Below are positions 14,587-22,920 of a stretch of DNA of 24,860 bases, in pieces; positions within the stretch are counted from its first letter, which is position 1, and each line of letters opens with the position of its first letter. Source of the DNA: Candidatus Omnitrophota bacterium (GTDB taxonomy: Bacteria > NPL-UPA2 > BS750m-G34). The notes under the pieces were generated by a model. The model made no database searches. It saw nothing but the letters and a program-made list of their open reading frames with translations, and was not told the origin of the DNA. The translations under genes were made by a program, and so were the position numbers. Where the stretch lies: positions 1 to 24,860 of the forward strand of contig JADHWT010000006.1 of the NCBI GenBank assembly GCA_016783345.1. The letters are read 5' to 3'.

Positions 14587-15520
14587 TGGATTTTTTTCTT
14601 TCCCCAAATACCCTCAACCTCGTATGCCTGTCAATGAGAGGCGTGGCAGCATTCATCAGTAATATGGAATAAGACACCCCTTCCGGATATCCGCCGTATA
14701 GACGGATAACAGATGTAATAATCCCGCATCCAATTCCAAAGATGAGCTTCCCTTTCGGGGTAATAGGGCTCGTGACATAATCCGTTGCCATAAAGAATGC
14801 CCCTAAGAAAAGCCCGCCTGCCAATATATGAAAAATAAAACCATTGGGAATAGATTTCTCAGCTATAAGGGTAAAGGCAGCTACTGTCCCTATGAAACTA
14901 AATGGGACATGCCAGGTAATATATCTCTTGCATAACAAAAATATTGCGCCAATTAATAAAAGAAGGACAGACGTCTCTCCGATACATCCGCTGACATTCC
15001 CAAAAAAAAGTTCCCGCCATTCCGGAAGGCCTTCCATTACAGCGCTTCCCTCTTTTAAAATAGCCAAAGGAGTTGCTCCTGAAACCGCTGCAACTCCACG
15101 CACCGCATGAGGTGCATGCCACCCACTCGTCATATGAGACGGCCAGGCTGCCATAAGAAATACCCTTCCGCCTAATGCCGGATTAAATATATTGCATCCA
15201 AGTCCTCCAAAGGCCTGCTTGACAATCGCGACAGCAAAAAACGCGCCAACAGCAACTACCCACAACGGCACACCAGGCGGAAGATTAAATGCAAGCAGAA
15301 GCCCTGTTAAAAGCGCACTCCCATCCCGTATATTTCCTTTTTTAATCGCCAACTCAAGCAAAGCAGAAACCCCAATACTTACTCCTAATACTGCAATAAC
15401 CCTTGCCCCAAAAAAATACACACTTCCTATAGTAGCCGGGAGCAGGGCTATCACCACTCCCCACATAATCTTCTCTACGGTTACGCCGCTATGAACGTGA
15501 GGACTTGAGGAAATTTGCAT
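14579..15520 (-). CDS. rnfD: Rnf complex subunit RnfD, covalent FMN protein
   Basis: Polytopic membrane subunit of 313 residues. The opening MQISSSPHVHSG matches the conserved SSSPH start of the family, which supports ATG 15520 even though it overlaps rnfC by 32 bases. The flavinylation motif VSGATPLA puts FMN on Thr150. Other family marks are GGLGCNIFNPALGGRVFLM, the ATDYVTSP segment and MNAATPLIDR near the end. About eight to nine membrane segments can be seen. It passes electrons toward RnfG and is thought to be part of the ion path. Confidence 0.96.
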   Translation of the reverse strand: MQISSSPHVHSGVTVEKIMWGVVIALLPATIGSVYFFGARVIAVLGVSIGVSALLELAIKKGNIRDGSALLTGLLLAFNLPPGVPLWVVAVGAFFAVAIVKQAFGGLGCNIFNPALGGRVFLMAAWPSHMTSGWHAPHAVRGVAAVSGATPLAILKEGSAVMEGLPEWRELFFGNVSGCIGETSVLLLLIGAIFLLCKRYITWHVPFSFIGTVAAFTLIAEKSIPNGFIFHILAGGLFLGAFFMATDYVTSPITPKGKLIFGIGCGIITSVIRLYGGYPEGVSYSILLMNAATPLIDRHTRLRVFGERKKSNA

Positions 15521-16799
15521 AAGTCTTTGCCTTTTTCATAAGGTGTGTCATGTGACGGGTTGCCGGACATACATACCCGCACACACCGCATTCAATACAA
15601 TCAAAAACACCAAGCTTCTCAGCTATATCAAATCTATCGCTCTCTGAGGCAAGAGATATCTCATACGGCATTAGATATACCGGACAGCTTTCCACACATC
15701 TGGCGCACCGTATACATTGCCGGTGATTATATTCTATCACCTCTTCTTTTTTCATTGCCAGTATCCCTGATGTCCCTTTTATAACAGGGACATCTAAATT
15801 GTGCTGGCTAATCCCCATCATCGGGCCGCCCATAATAACCTTGCCTGCGGAATCTTTCTGGAAATTACAAAAATTAAGTAACTCAATAAACGGTGTGCCG
15901 ATACGCACCCTGAGATTTTTTGGCTCTTCCACTGCTGACCCTGTTACAGTAACTACCCTCTCTATAAGCGGCTTTTTCTTAATAACCGCATCCCTCACTG
16001 CCACAACTGTCCCCACATTCTGCACAACGCATCCAACATCCAGGGGCAGTCCCCTCCTCGGGACCTCTCTTCCAAGGATTGCCTTGATAAGCTGTTTTTC
16101 CCCGCCTTGCGGATATTTTGTCTTGAGCCCGACAATCTCTATATCTTTTCCCTGAACAGCCTTTGACATTGCCGCAATACACTCCGGCTTATTTAACTCT
16201 ATTCCTAAAACGACTTTCTCAACTCCCAAAACTTTCTTCAGTATCTCTATCCCCTCTACTATTGCCGCGCTATACTCCAGCATAACTCTTTCGTCACTGG
16301 TCAAATATGGCTCGCACTCTGCCCCGTTTATAATGAGAAATTCTATTTTTTTATTTGCCGGGGGGCTCAGTTTTACATGTGTAGGAAATGCCGCTCCACC
16401 CAGGCCTGCAATACCTGCGCTTTTAATAAGATCTTTTATATTATCCGGGGAACCCTGTACCGCGTCGGAGGCAGAAATCCATTCATCCTTTTCATCAGAT
16501 TCGATGACAACTGATTGTACCTTCATCCCTAATGGATGAGGTCGCGGTTCAATAGCTGAAACTATTCCGGAGAGAGAGGCGTGAACCGGTGAAGAGATAA
16601 AGGCAGAAGTCTCTCCAATAAGCTGTCCTGTCTCTACCCTTTCCCCCTTCTTTACTATTGATTCATTAGGCCGGCCTGTATGCTGACTAAGAGGGATTAT
16701 AACTTTCTTAGGCAGGGGGAAATCTTCTATCGGTTTACTGCGTGTCGTCTCTTTTTTTTCAGGAGGATGAATTCCGTGCTTAAAACTAACTCTGCGCAT
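15489..16799 (-). CDS. rnfC: Rnf complex subunit RnfC
   Basis: Peripheral subunit of 436 residues that exchanges electrons with NAD. The N-terminal part has the HGIHPPEKKE opening and a barrel-sandwich region. The nucleotide/flavin domain carries GIAGLGGAAFPTHVKL (about 128-143) and INGAECEPYLTSDERVM. Two ferredoxin motifs near the C-terminus, CIRCARCVESCP and CIECGVCGYVCPA, bind two [4Fe-4S] clusters, which separates it from NqrA. There is no long repeat-rich tail like that of the enterobacterial RsxC. ATG 16799 has no ribosome site and lies 6 bases after a perfect TATAAT, so the operon mRNA is probably leaderless. Confidence 0.97.
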   Translation of the reverse strand: MRRVSFKHGIHPPEKKETTRSKPIEDFPLPKKVIIPLSQHTGRPNESIVKKGERVETGQLIGETSAFISSPVHASLSGIVSAIEPRPHPLGMKVQSVVIESDEKDEWISASDAVQGSPDNIKDLIKSAGIAGLGGAAFPTHVKLSPPANKKIEFLIINGAECEPYLTSDERVMLEYSAAIVEGIEILKKVLGVEKVVLGIELNKPECIAAMSKAVQGKDIEIVGLKTKYPQGGEKQLIKAILGREVPRRGLPLDVGCVVQNVGTVVAVRDAVIKKKPLIERVVTVTGSAVEEPKNLRVRIGTPFIELLNFCNFQKDSAGKVIMGGPMMGISQHNLDVPVIKGTSGILAMKKEEVIEYNHRQCIRCARCVESCPVYLMPYEISLASESDRFDIAEKLGVFDCIECGVCGYVCPATRHMTHLMKKAKTYANFLKSSRS

Positions 16800-16805
16800 T
16801 TTTTT

Positions 16806-16833
16806 ATTATACCATGAAAAAATAATATGTCTA
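16806..16833 (-). promoter_or_regulatory. Extended -10 promoter of the rnf operon, predicted leaderless
   Basis: On the minus strand TAGACA (16833-16828) and a perfect TATAAT (16811-16806) are 16 bases apart, with TGG before the -10. Six A residues separate TATAAT from the rnfC ATG, so the predicted start of transcription is the A of ATG itself. Confidence 0.68.
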
Positions 16834-16835
16834 TA

Positions 16836-16874
16836 TCAAGCTAAATCAAGCTAAATCGGCCTTTGGCCGATAGC
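16836..16874. repeat. Tandem 10-base repeat abutting a GC-rich hairpin
   Basis: TCAAGCTAAA occurs twice in tandem (16836-16855) and runs directly into a perfect stem ATCGGCC, loop TTT, GGCCGAT (16855-16871), which can be lengthened by GCTA/TAGC with a two-base bulge. On the minus strand the hairpin stands 46 bases after the stop of the DUF2079 gene and just ahead of the rnf promoter. It may be a terminator with a poor T-tract, or a regulatory structure. Confidence 0.55.
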
Positions 16875-16916
16875 ATAAGTCCACTTTCTATAGTTTCCTA
16901 AACCAAGTCAAATTCC

Positions 16917-18779
16917 CTACCTTCTCTCTACCAGGACCTCTCCGATTTTAAAACCTTCAAAAAAGATTTCATAGGTACCCGGCCAGAGAAATGGAGAAAA
17001 TCTTGTGGTCTCAATATGCCTCAATACCTCCCCCTTCCTCCAATAAGAAGGTTTTAATATCCCATGCCCTGTAAAGGGTGAGAGGGTAAAATTTTGCCGT
17101 TTGCCTTTAAACTCGATTTTTATTTGTTTTTGCCCTGAAAATTCTTTAAGCTTTACCAGCTCAAGCTCCAGCCAGAAGAGTCCACCCTGCTTGCTTCGGG
17201 AAGGAAAATCTGCCTTAACCAACCCTATCTCTCCCCCTGCATAGAGGACGGGTGATGTAGCGGGCTCTTCGGCGATAAAAATTCCCCTCCAGGTCATGCG
17301 ATTATTAAGCGGGGGATTCCTTTTAAGTAAAATAAACCCATCTTCTCTTTTTACAAGCCCCATTCCCTCTTCGTCAATAAGTTCTTTAAGCCGTGCAAAA
17401 TATCTCTCTCCTCCGGGGGTTCCATCAGGAAATTTATCTCCTTTAAGATCAAGCACGGCATATTCATAATCCTTGAGACTGAAATCTCTATCTTTATTAT
17501 AATTATAGTCAGCGAGATAGATATTTAACTTTTCCCTCTGCGACAAGTGGCTCGCCAGTCCTACCTGGCTGTAGATTGATCCATCTTTTGGAATAGCCTT
17601 TAAAAATTCTTTACCGATATAACTATGTCTATCTAACTTATATTCAGGTGAAGGCCCAAAAAAGAGCAGGGTAAAAAAACTAAATGATAAAAAATAAAGA
17701 GAAAGCCATTTCTTCCTCCTGACTACTTGAAGAGAGGCCACCAAAAAAATTGCTAAGATTGTGCCGGAATAATAATTAAAAATCCTCGCTTGCGCAGGAT
17801 TAGAACTACATATATTTAGCAAAATCTCCGGCATGGCTATCAGGGAGAGAGGAGAAAAAAGCGGAAGAAAACCAAACGGCAAAAACAAAAAAAACAGATA
17901 GAGTATCCTGTCAAATGAAAAAACCGTCTTTAATAAGGCGCAGGGATTTAAGTAAGAATATATAGCATTTACTTCCGTTAAAAATCCTGTCCTGCTTTCT
18001 ACTGCAAAGAGAGGCATGATTATGTATATGGTTACGTAAAACCATAGCAGGCTAAAAATAAGGAGAGAATATCCCAGAAATTTTCTAATCTTTAAGTCCT
18101 TTCTAAAGATTAAAATATATAATCCCAGGGCAAAGACTACAAAACTTACATTCTCCTTACAGCACAATGCAAGCGCACAAAAAAGAAAACTCATCCTTGC
18201 AGAACCCCTTTCAATAAAATATAGAGCCCACAGGAGAAAAGGTATTGCAATAGTTATAGTATGAAAAGAGGTATAGGAAATAAGCGTTATTATGAAAAGA
18301 TAAGCTAATGTAACGATAAGGCCATTAAATTCGGTAGAGCGTCTCTTTGCTATTAGATATACAGCTATGCCTCCCACGCCGACCAATAGTGTCTGCACAA
18401 ACAAAAGCGTCTCTGGTCCTGGCCTGACCTTATAAAGGAGTGCAAAAAAATAAAGAATAGGTTTAAAATGCCCGAAGAAATAATTTACACCATACATCGG
18501 AGAAAAACTCCTCCAGGTCTTTGACATATACCAGATGAGCTGGTCATTTACAGCCAGCATTGTGTTGGATGTATACAGGGAGTTATATTCCATTATATTC
18601 ACCCATGTTACGCGTGAGATATATATAATGATTGAAATTATTGCGAGCGGAAAGAATACTTTCGGGGAAACCCTGTGACCCACGTGGTACCTGGTCCCAA
18701 CCCATCCCAAAAAAACAGATATGGCTATGAGGGCGATTAAATATATCGGGTAGATGTAGTAGAGATATGGCTCAGACAT
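16917..18779 (-). CDS. DUF2079-type polytopic membrane protein, possible glycosyltransferase
   Basis: A 620-residue protein with about ten to eleven membrane segments in the first 390 residues and a soluble C-terminal region of about 230 residues. Family landmarks of DUF2079 are NDQLIW (78-83), GHFKPILY (103-110), FHTITIAIPFLLWALYFIERG and ALCCKENVSFVVFALGLY (about 204-221). DUF2079 is a GT-C-like group, so use of a lipid-linked sugar outside the membrane is plausible but unproven. The C-terminal part ends in a beta-rich segment (TYEIFFEGFKIGEVLVERR). It lies 25 bases after the importer ATPase gene and has no Shine-Dalgarno. A putative promoter ends 8 bases before the ATG. Confidence 0.82.
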   Translation of the reverse strand: MSEPYLYYIYPIYLIALIAISVFLGWVGTRYHVGHRVSPKVFFPLAIISIIIYISRVTWVNIMEYNSLYTSNTMLAVNDQLIWYMSKTWRSFSPMYGVNYFFGHFKPILYFFALLYKVRPGPETLLFVQTLLVGVGGIAVYLIAKRRSTEFNGLIVTLAYLFIITLISYTSFHTITIAIPFLLWALYFIERGSARMSFLFCALALCCKENVSFVVFALGLYILIFRKDLKIRKFLGYSLLIFSLLWFYVTIYIIMPLFAVESRTGFLTEVNAIYSYLNPCALLKTVFSFDRILYLFFLFLPFGFLPLFSPLSLIAMPEILLNICSSNPAQARIFNYYSGTILAIFLVASLQVVRRKKWLSLYFLSFSFFTLLFFGPSPEYKLDRHSYIGKEFLKAIPKDGSIYSQVGLASHLSQREKLNIYLADYNYNKDRDFSLKDYEYAVLDLKGDKFPDGTPGGERYFARLKELIDEEGMGLVKREDGFILLKRNPPLNNRMTWRGIFIAEEPATSPVLYAGGEIGLVKADFPSRSKQGGLFWLELELVKLKEFSGQKQIKIEFKGKRQNFTLSPFTGHGILKPSYWRKGEVLRHIETTRFSPFLWPGTYEIFFEGFKIGEVLVERR

Positions 18780-18787
18780 AACATCTT

Positions 18788-18818
18788 ACTATATCACATT
18801 CGGGTTACTTTTTCTCAA
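18788..18818 (-). promoter_or_regulatory. Putative extended -10 promoter of the DUF2079 gene
   Basis: On the minus strand TTGAGA (18818-18813) and TATAGT (18793-18788) are 19 bases apart, with TGA before the -10. The spacer is longer than ideal. The -10 ends 8 bases before the ATG, giving a predicted leader of only about two bases. The -35 lies within the last codons of the ATPase gene. Confidence 0.42.
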
Positions 18819-19920
18819 AAATATGTAATTTTTTAAGATCGAATTCTACATCTACTACTTCGCCTTGCTTGAAACGCACATCCGTAGTCAACAGAGAAAA
18901 TCTATGCTCATTGATAGTGATATGAAAAAATCTCTCCCTTCCCATTGGCTCAATCAGGTCAATTTTTGCTTTAAGATACTGACTCCGCTTGCTTTTCCAT
19001 GCACGTAGTATAGGTGCAGGAATGTGTATATCCTCCGGCCGGATACCAAAAGCACAGGATCTACCTTTTAACCTCTTTAACTCCTCTGCCTTATCATCCG
19101 GCATTTTAATTTTCTCCCCACCTATAATTATATAGAACTCTTCTCCTTCTTCTGAAACCTCTGCCTCAAATATATTCATAGGCGGAGAACCTATAAACTT
19201 AGCTGCAAACTCACTTGCCGGACATTCATATAATTGGTCCGGTGTCCCTATCTGCTCGACTCTTCCGTCTTTAAGTAATGCAATTCTATCTCCTAAAGTC
19301 ATGGCCTCAACCTGGTCATGGGTAACATAGATAGTTGTTACGCCTAATCTTTGCTGAAGCCTCTTCAATTCATCCCGTGTTGATACCCTTAGCTGGGCAT
19401 CAAGATTAGACAATGGCTCATCCAGAAGAAATACATTAGGATAGCGCACAATCGCCCGGGCAATAGCAACCCTCTGACGCTGGCCTCCGCTAAGTTCACA
19501 GGGCCTGGCGGAAAAAAGATTTGATATCTCAAGCATGGCACCTACACGCTTTACCGATTCTTTAATTTTTGTTACATCTTCTCCTATAATCCTTAAAGGG
19601 AAGGCAATATTTTCAAATACACTTAGATGTGGATATAATGCATAGCTCTGGAAAACAAAAGCGACATTTCTCTCTTTAGGCGTAAAGAATATTTTTTTCT
19701 TAGCGCATGCAACTACTCTATCATCAAACCATATCTCCCCGCCGGTCGGCTTCTCTAACCCGGCAATCAAATTTAAGACCGTAGATTTACCGCAGCCGCT
19801 CGGACCAAGCAGCACAAAAAATTCATTGTCCTGTATCTCAAGGTCTATTCCATCTACTGCGCGGACACTCCCCCGGAGTGACGTAAATTTCTTTGTCAAG
19901 CTGACTAGTTTTAACTTCAT
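18805..19920 (-). CDS. Carbohydrate ABC importer ATPase, MalK/UgpC type
   Basis: Energises the importer encoded just upstream. The 371 residues fit the MalK/UgpC length. Walker A is GPSGCGKST (39-47), the Q-loop is FQSYALYPH, the signature is LSGGQRQRVA, Walker B is VFLLDEPLSNLD and the switch His is in VTHDQ. After about residue 235 come the C-terminal OB-fold (MOP-like) domains with the typical FGIRPEDI block, which in relatives bind regulators or shape specificity. The ATG overlaps the permease stop (ATGA). As in other UgpC proteins, one ATPase may serve several importers. Confidence 0.95.
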   Translation of the reverse strand: MKLKLVSLTKKFTSLRGSVRAVDGIDLEIQDNEFFVLLGPSGCGKSTVLNLIAGLEKPTGGEIWFDDRVVACAKKKIFFTPKERNVAFVFQSYALYPHLSVFENIAFPLRIIGEDVTKIKESVKRVGAMLEISNLFSARPCELSGGQRQRVAIARAIVRYPNVFLLDEPLSNLDAQLRVSTRDELKRLQQRLGVTTIYVTHDQVEAMTLGDRIALLKDGRVEQIGTPDQLYECPASEFAAKFIGSPPMNIFEAEVSEEGEEFYIIIGGEKIKMPDDKAEELKRLKGRSCAFGIRPEDIHIPAPILRAWKSKRSQYLKAKIDLIEPMGRERFFHITINEHRFSLLTTDVRFKQGEVVDVEFDLKKLHIFEKK

Positions 19921-20747
19921 CCTTTCACCGCCCCTCTGGTAAGGCCCTGGATAATATGTCGTTGAAACATGATCGTCAATATTACAACAGGGATTGTGGT
20001 AATGGTTGATGCTGCCATGATATCTCCCCAGGGTAGCTCTCCATGTAACCCCTGGAAAAGTGCAATACCAACAGGGACAGTGCGCGCATGGTGGTCGGAC
20101 GTCAGCATCAGCGCAAACATAAATTCGTTGAATGCAAATATAAATGCAAGCAGGGCAGTAGAAAAAATCCCTGGAGCAGCAACAGGAAAAATTATCTTAC
20201 GGAGTATCTGCCATCGGGAACAGCCATCAATAAGCCCTGCCCTGTCGAGGTCCCTGGGAATCTGCGCAAAATAACTTACAAGTATCCAGAGGGATAAAGG
20301 CAAAATCCAGGCAATATACGGAAATACCAAGGCCCTGTATGTATTTATCCATCCCACACCTGCCATGAATTTAAAAAGATAACTTACGAGACTTATCTGC
20401 GGGAACATCGAAACCGCCAGGACAAAAAATAATATGAAGGTCTTATGAGGTAAAGAAAGCCGGGTTATAGAATAGGCAGCTAATGCCGCTATAAGCACAC
20501 AAAAGCCAGCGCTTATTCCGGATATTACGAGGCTATTTCTTAGATAATCGATAAAATGTAGAGACGGGGTCGTTAATACTGAATAATAATTTTTTAGAGT
20601 GAAACTGAAAAGGGTCCGGGCAGAAAGAAAATCAGGCCTCGAGCTAAAACTTACCAAGGCCATGAATATAAAAGGAAGAATGCAAAAAATGACCATAAAG
20701 ATTGAACCAGCTATAATAATGATGAATTTTACTTTCTCTTCCTTCAT
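19917..20747 (-). CDS. Carbohydrate ABC importer permease, MalG/UgpE type
   Basis: Inner-membrane permease of 276 residues from ATG 20747, which overlaps the upstream permease stop by four bases (ATGA); an in-frame start at 20765 is less likely. Six membrane segments are visible. The cytoplasmic EAA loop reads DRAGLIDGCSRWQILRKIIF, followed by PVAAPGI, the docking site for the ATPase. The shorter N-terminus and the ending RGAVKG are typical of the MalG branch. It forms the channel with the other permease. Confidence 0.94.
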   Translation of the reverse strand: MKEEKVKFIIIIAGSIFMVIFCILPFIFMALVSFSSRPDFLSARTLFSFTLKNYYSVLTTPSLHFIDYLRNSLVISGISAGFCVLIAALAAYSITRLSLPHKTFILFFVLAVSMFPQISLVSYLFKFMAGVGWINTYRALVFPYIAWILPLSLWILVSYFAQIPRDLDRAGLIDGCSRWQILRKIIFPVAAPGIFSTALLAFIFAFNEFMFALMLTSDHHARTVPVGIALFQGLHGELPWGDIMAASTITTIPVVILTIMFQRHIIQGLTRGAVKG

Positions 20748-21640
20748 ATTACTTCTTTCCCCCACTTGCCTATCCTTACATAGAAAATAGATAGGCCAAG
20801 GGCAATGATAAAGAGCACAACTGACACACTGGAACCATATCCAAAGTCGCCTGCAAGAAAATATCTGTAACCATACATGGAAAATGATGTGGTTACGCCG
20901 CCGGGCCCGCCCATGGTAAGCACATATACAAGATCAAAAATCCGGAGTGCATCAATTGTCCTGAAAAGAAGTGCTACGATGAGCACAGGTTTAAGGAGAG
21001 GTAAGGTAATTTTATAAAATCTCTGCAAAAAATTTGCCCTGTCTACCCTTGCCTGCGCATGAAGCTCTACAGGGATTGCCTGTAAACCAGCAAGTAGGAT
21101 TATCGCTACAAAAGGTGTTGTCTTCCACACATCTGAAATCACCAGAGAAGAAAATGCCCCGAGGTTTGAGCCCAGCCAATTTATCGGCGCATTCGTAAGA
21201 CCCAGCTTCATAAACAAAAAATTTGCCAGACCATAATGATAATTATAAATCAGTTCCCACGTGCGGGCAGATATCGCAGCGGGTATTGCCCATGGTATAA
21301 GCACACAGGCGCGAAGGCACCCTCTAAACGGGATAGACTGGTTTAGAATCACTGCAAATAGAAGTCCAAAAATCATCTCTAAAGGCACGGAAACTATTAG
21401 AAATAACATGGTAAACCGAAATGCCTGCCAGAAACCCGGGTCTTTAAAAAGATATTTATAGTTTTCAAAAAATATAAATTTCTTTTCCAGAAAAGAGATA
21501 TCCTTGAAAAGACTCGTAAAAATTGCCCCAGCCACAGGCAAAAGGATAAAGGCAAGAATAAATACGATAAGCGGAAGTAAAAAACTATAGGCCTCTCGCA
21601 GCTCCCTGTAATTTCGTATTTTATTTATATCTTTCAACAA
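20744..21640 (-). CDS. Carbohydrate ABC importer permease, MalF/UgpA type
   Basis: Inner-membrane permease with six hydrophobic segments starting at AYSFLLPLIVFILAF. The EAA loop is ELHAQARVDRANFLQRFYKI followed by TLPLLKP; the usual DGA reads DRA here. The start is uncertain. The frame is open to an ATG at 21709, but that would overlap the binding-protein gene by 89 bases and add an unusual basic tail. TTG 21640 or 21637 gives a normal N-terminus of about 18 residues before the first membrane segment and an overlap of only about 20 bases. I chose TTG 21640 (298 residues), with low certainty on this point only. Confidence 0.88.
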   Translation of the reverse strand: MLKDINKIRNYRELREAYSFLLPLIVFILAFILLPVAGAIFTSLFKDISFLEKKFIFFENYKYLFKDPGFWQAFRFTMLFLIVSVPLEMIFGLLFAVILNQSIPFRGCLRACVLIPWAIPAAISARTWELIYNYHYGLANFLFMKLGLTNAPINWLGSNLGAFSSLVISDVWKTTPFVAIILLAGLQAIPVELHAQARVDRANFLQRFYKITLPLLKPVLIVALLFRTIDALRIFDLVYVLTMGGPGGVTTSFSMYGYRYFLAGDFGYGSSVSVVLFIIALGLSIFYVRIGKWGKEVI

Positions 21641-22913
21641 TCTTTTGCGCTTCTTTTTCTGCGACGAGTAATGCCGCTTCCGGGGATAAGGCACCGGCGA
21701 GCACTGCATTTATATACCGTTGGAGGACCTCTGATATCTGGGTATAATAAGGAAGAAGCGGACGTGGATGTGCATTTTCAAATACATTTCGAAGGCCTGC
21801 GAAATGGGGAAGTTTCCCAAGCACGTCTCGATCTCCGTATACATCAACCCTACCGGGATTCCAGCCAAGTTCCATAGCAAGCCTCTTCTGAATATTATAG
21901 GAAGTTACAAATTTAACAAATTCCCAGCTCAACCCTTTCACATCGGAATATTTCGAGATGCCTATATGCCACCCGCCCAGTGTTGAAACACTTTTGCCGG
22001 ATTTAAAATGAGGAAGTTTTGCTATTCCGACTTTATCCCGAACCAACGAATCCTGGTGCTGGTGAAGTGACCATGCATACGGCCAGTTGCGTTCGAAAAG
22101 GGCATTGCCGAGCTCAAAATATGCCCTCACCTCTTCCTCCTTCATCTCTGTAAAGGTGCTGGGGGGAGATATTTTGTATTTAGTTATAAGCTCATTCATA
22201 AGTTTCACTGCCTCTATATTCTCGGGCGTATTCAATAATATCTTATCTCCTTCAAAATTAATCCCCCCTTCATTCGATACTGCAAATTCTAAAAAATTAC
22301 ATACCAGCCCTTCATACTGGGCACCCTGCCACACAAAGCCGTAAAAATCAGGATTGGTCTTTCTAATGTCTCCCTGTATCCTGAGAGAATATTCAATAAG
22401 CTCTTTCCATGTCTCAGGCGGCGCCTTAATCCCATACTTTTCTAAAAGGTCTTTCCGGTAATAAAGAAGTCCGCCGTCTATATATACGGGGAGAGCAATA
22501 AGGGCGCCCTTGTACCTATCTGCGAGGTCCATTACCTTTTCAAAAAATACCCCGCGCCCAATACTGTCTTCCCCCGCATAGTCATCGAGCCCTGCAAGCC
22601 AGTTAGAGGCTGCAAACTGGGCGATCCAGGCAACATCCATAAGAAAGACATCGGGATTACTCTTTTTAGATTTTAAGGAAATGACAAGTCCCTGGCGGCG
22701 CTGGTCAGTATCAGTGGGCTGGCGGAGGATATCAACCTTTATCCCTGTTTGGTCCTCAAATTGAGTTATGAGCACCTCCCAGAATTCTAATTCATTAGGC
22801 GCCCCGCCCACGGAAAAGGTAACTACCTTCTCATCTTTCCTGGCGCAACCGGCAAGGAGGGTTATGATAATAAGAAAAAAAACTAAAATCTGGCATAAAC
22901 GAACACATTTCAT
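21621..22913 (-). CDS. Sugar-binding lipoprotein of ABC importer (family 1 solute-binding protein)
   Basis: Extracytoplasmic binding protein of 430 residues. The signal peptide ends in the lipobox LAGC with lipidated Cys23. The mature part has the two-lobed layout of family 1 binding proteins, with VFLMDVAWIAQFAASNWLAGLDDYAG and the LPVYIDGGLLYYRKDLLEKYG hinge region. The first block resembles trehalose/maltose binding proteins such as LpqY and the Thermus protein, so an alpha-glucoside disaccharide is a reasonable but unproven ligand. It starts 7 bases after the mscS stop with no clear ribosome site, so translation may be coupled. No glycosidase is adjacent to reveal the sugar. Confidence 0.92.
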   Translation of the reverse strand: MKCVRLCQILVFFLIIITLLAGCARKDEKVVTFSVGGAPNELEFWEVLITQFEDQTGIKVDILRQPTDTDQRRQGLVISLKSKKSNPDVFLMDVAWIAQFAASNWLAGLDDYAGEDSIGRGVFFEKVMDLADRYKGALIALPVYIDGGLLYYRKDLLEKYGIKAPPETWKELIEYSLRIQGDIRKTNPDFYGFVWQGAQYEGLVCNFLEFAVSNEGGINFEGDKILLNTPENIEAVKLMNELITKYKISPPSTFTEMKEEEVRAYFELGNALFERNWPYAWSLHQHQDSLVRDKVGIAKLPHFKSGKSVSTLGGWHIGISKYSDVKGLSWEFVKFVTSYNIQKRLAMELGWNPGRVDVYGDRDVLGKLPHFAGLRNVFENAHPRPLLPYYTQISEVLQRYINAVLAGALSPEAALLVAEKEAQKIVERYK

Positions 22914-22920
22914 GTTCGCT

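Noticed and set aside
15769..15794. GATGTCCC and GGGACATC inverted repeat with a 10-base loop inside rnfC, resembling the palindromic family.
   Set aside because: The residues it encodes (LDVPVIKGTSGIL) match the normal RnfC sequence at this place, and the A/T flanks and 13-base core are absent. It is probably chance codon choice.
12882..16799. Na+-translocating NADH:quinone reductase (Nqr) instead of Rnf.
   Set aside because: The first gene has two ferredoxin-type cluster motifs and RnfC signatures, and no NqrA or NqrF is present.
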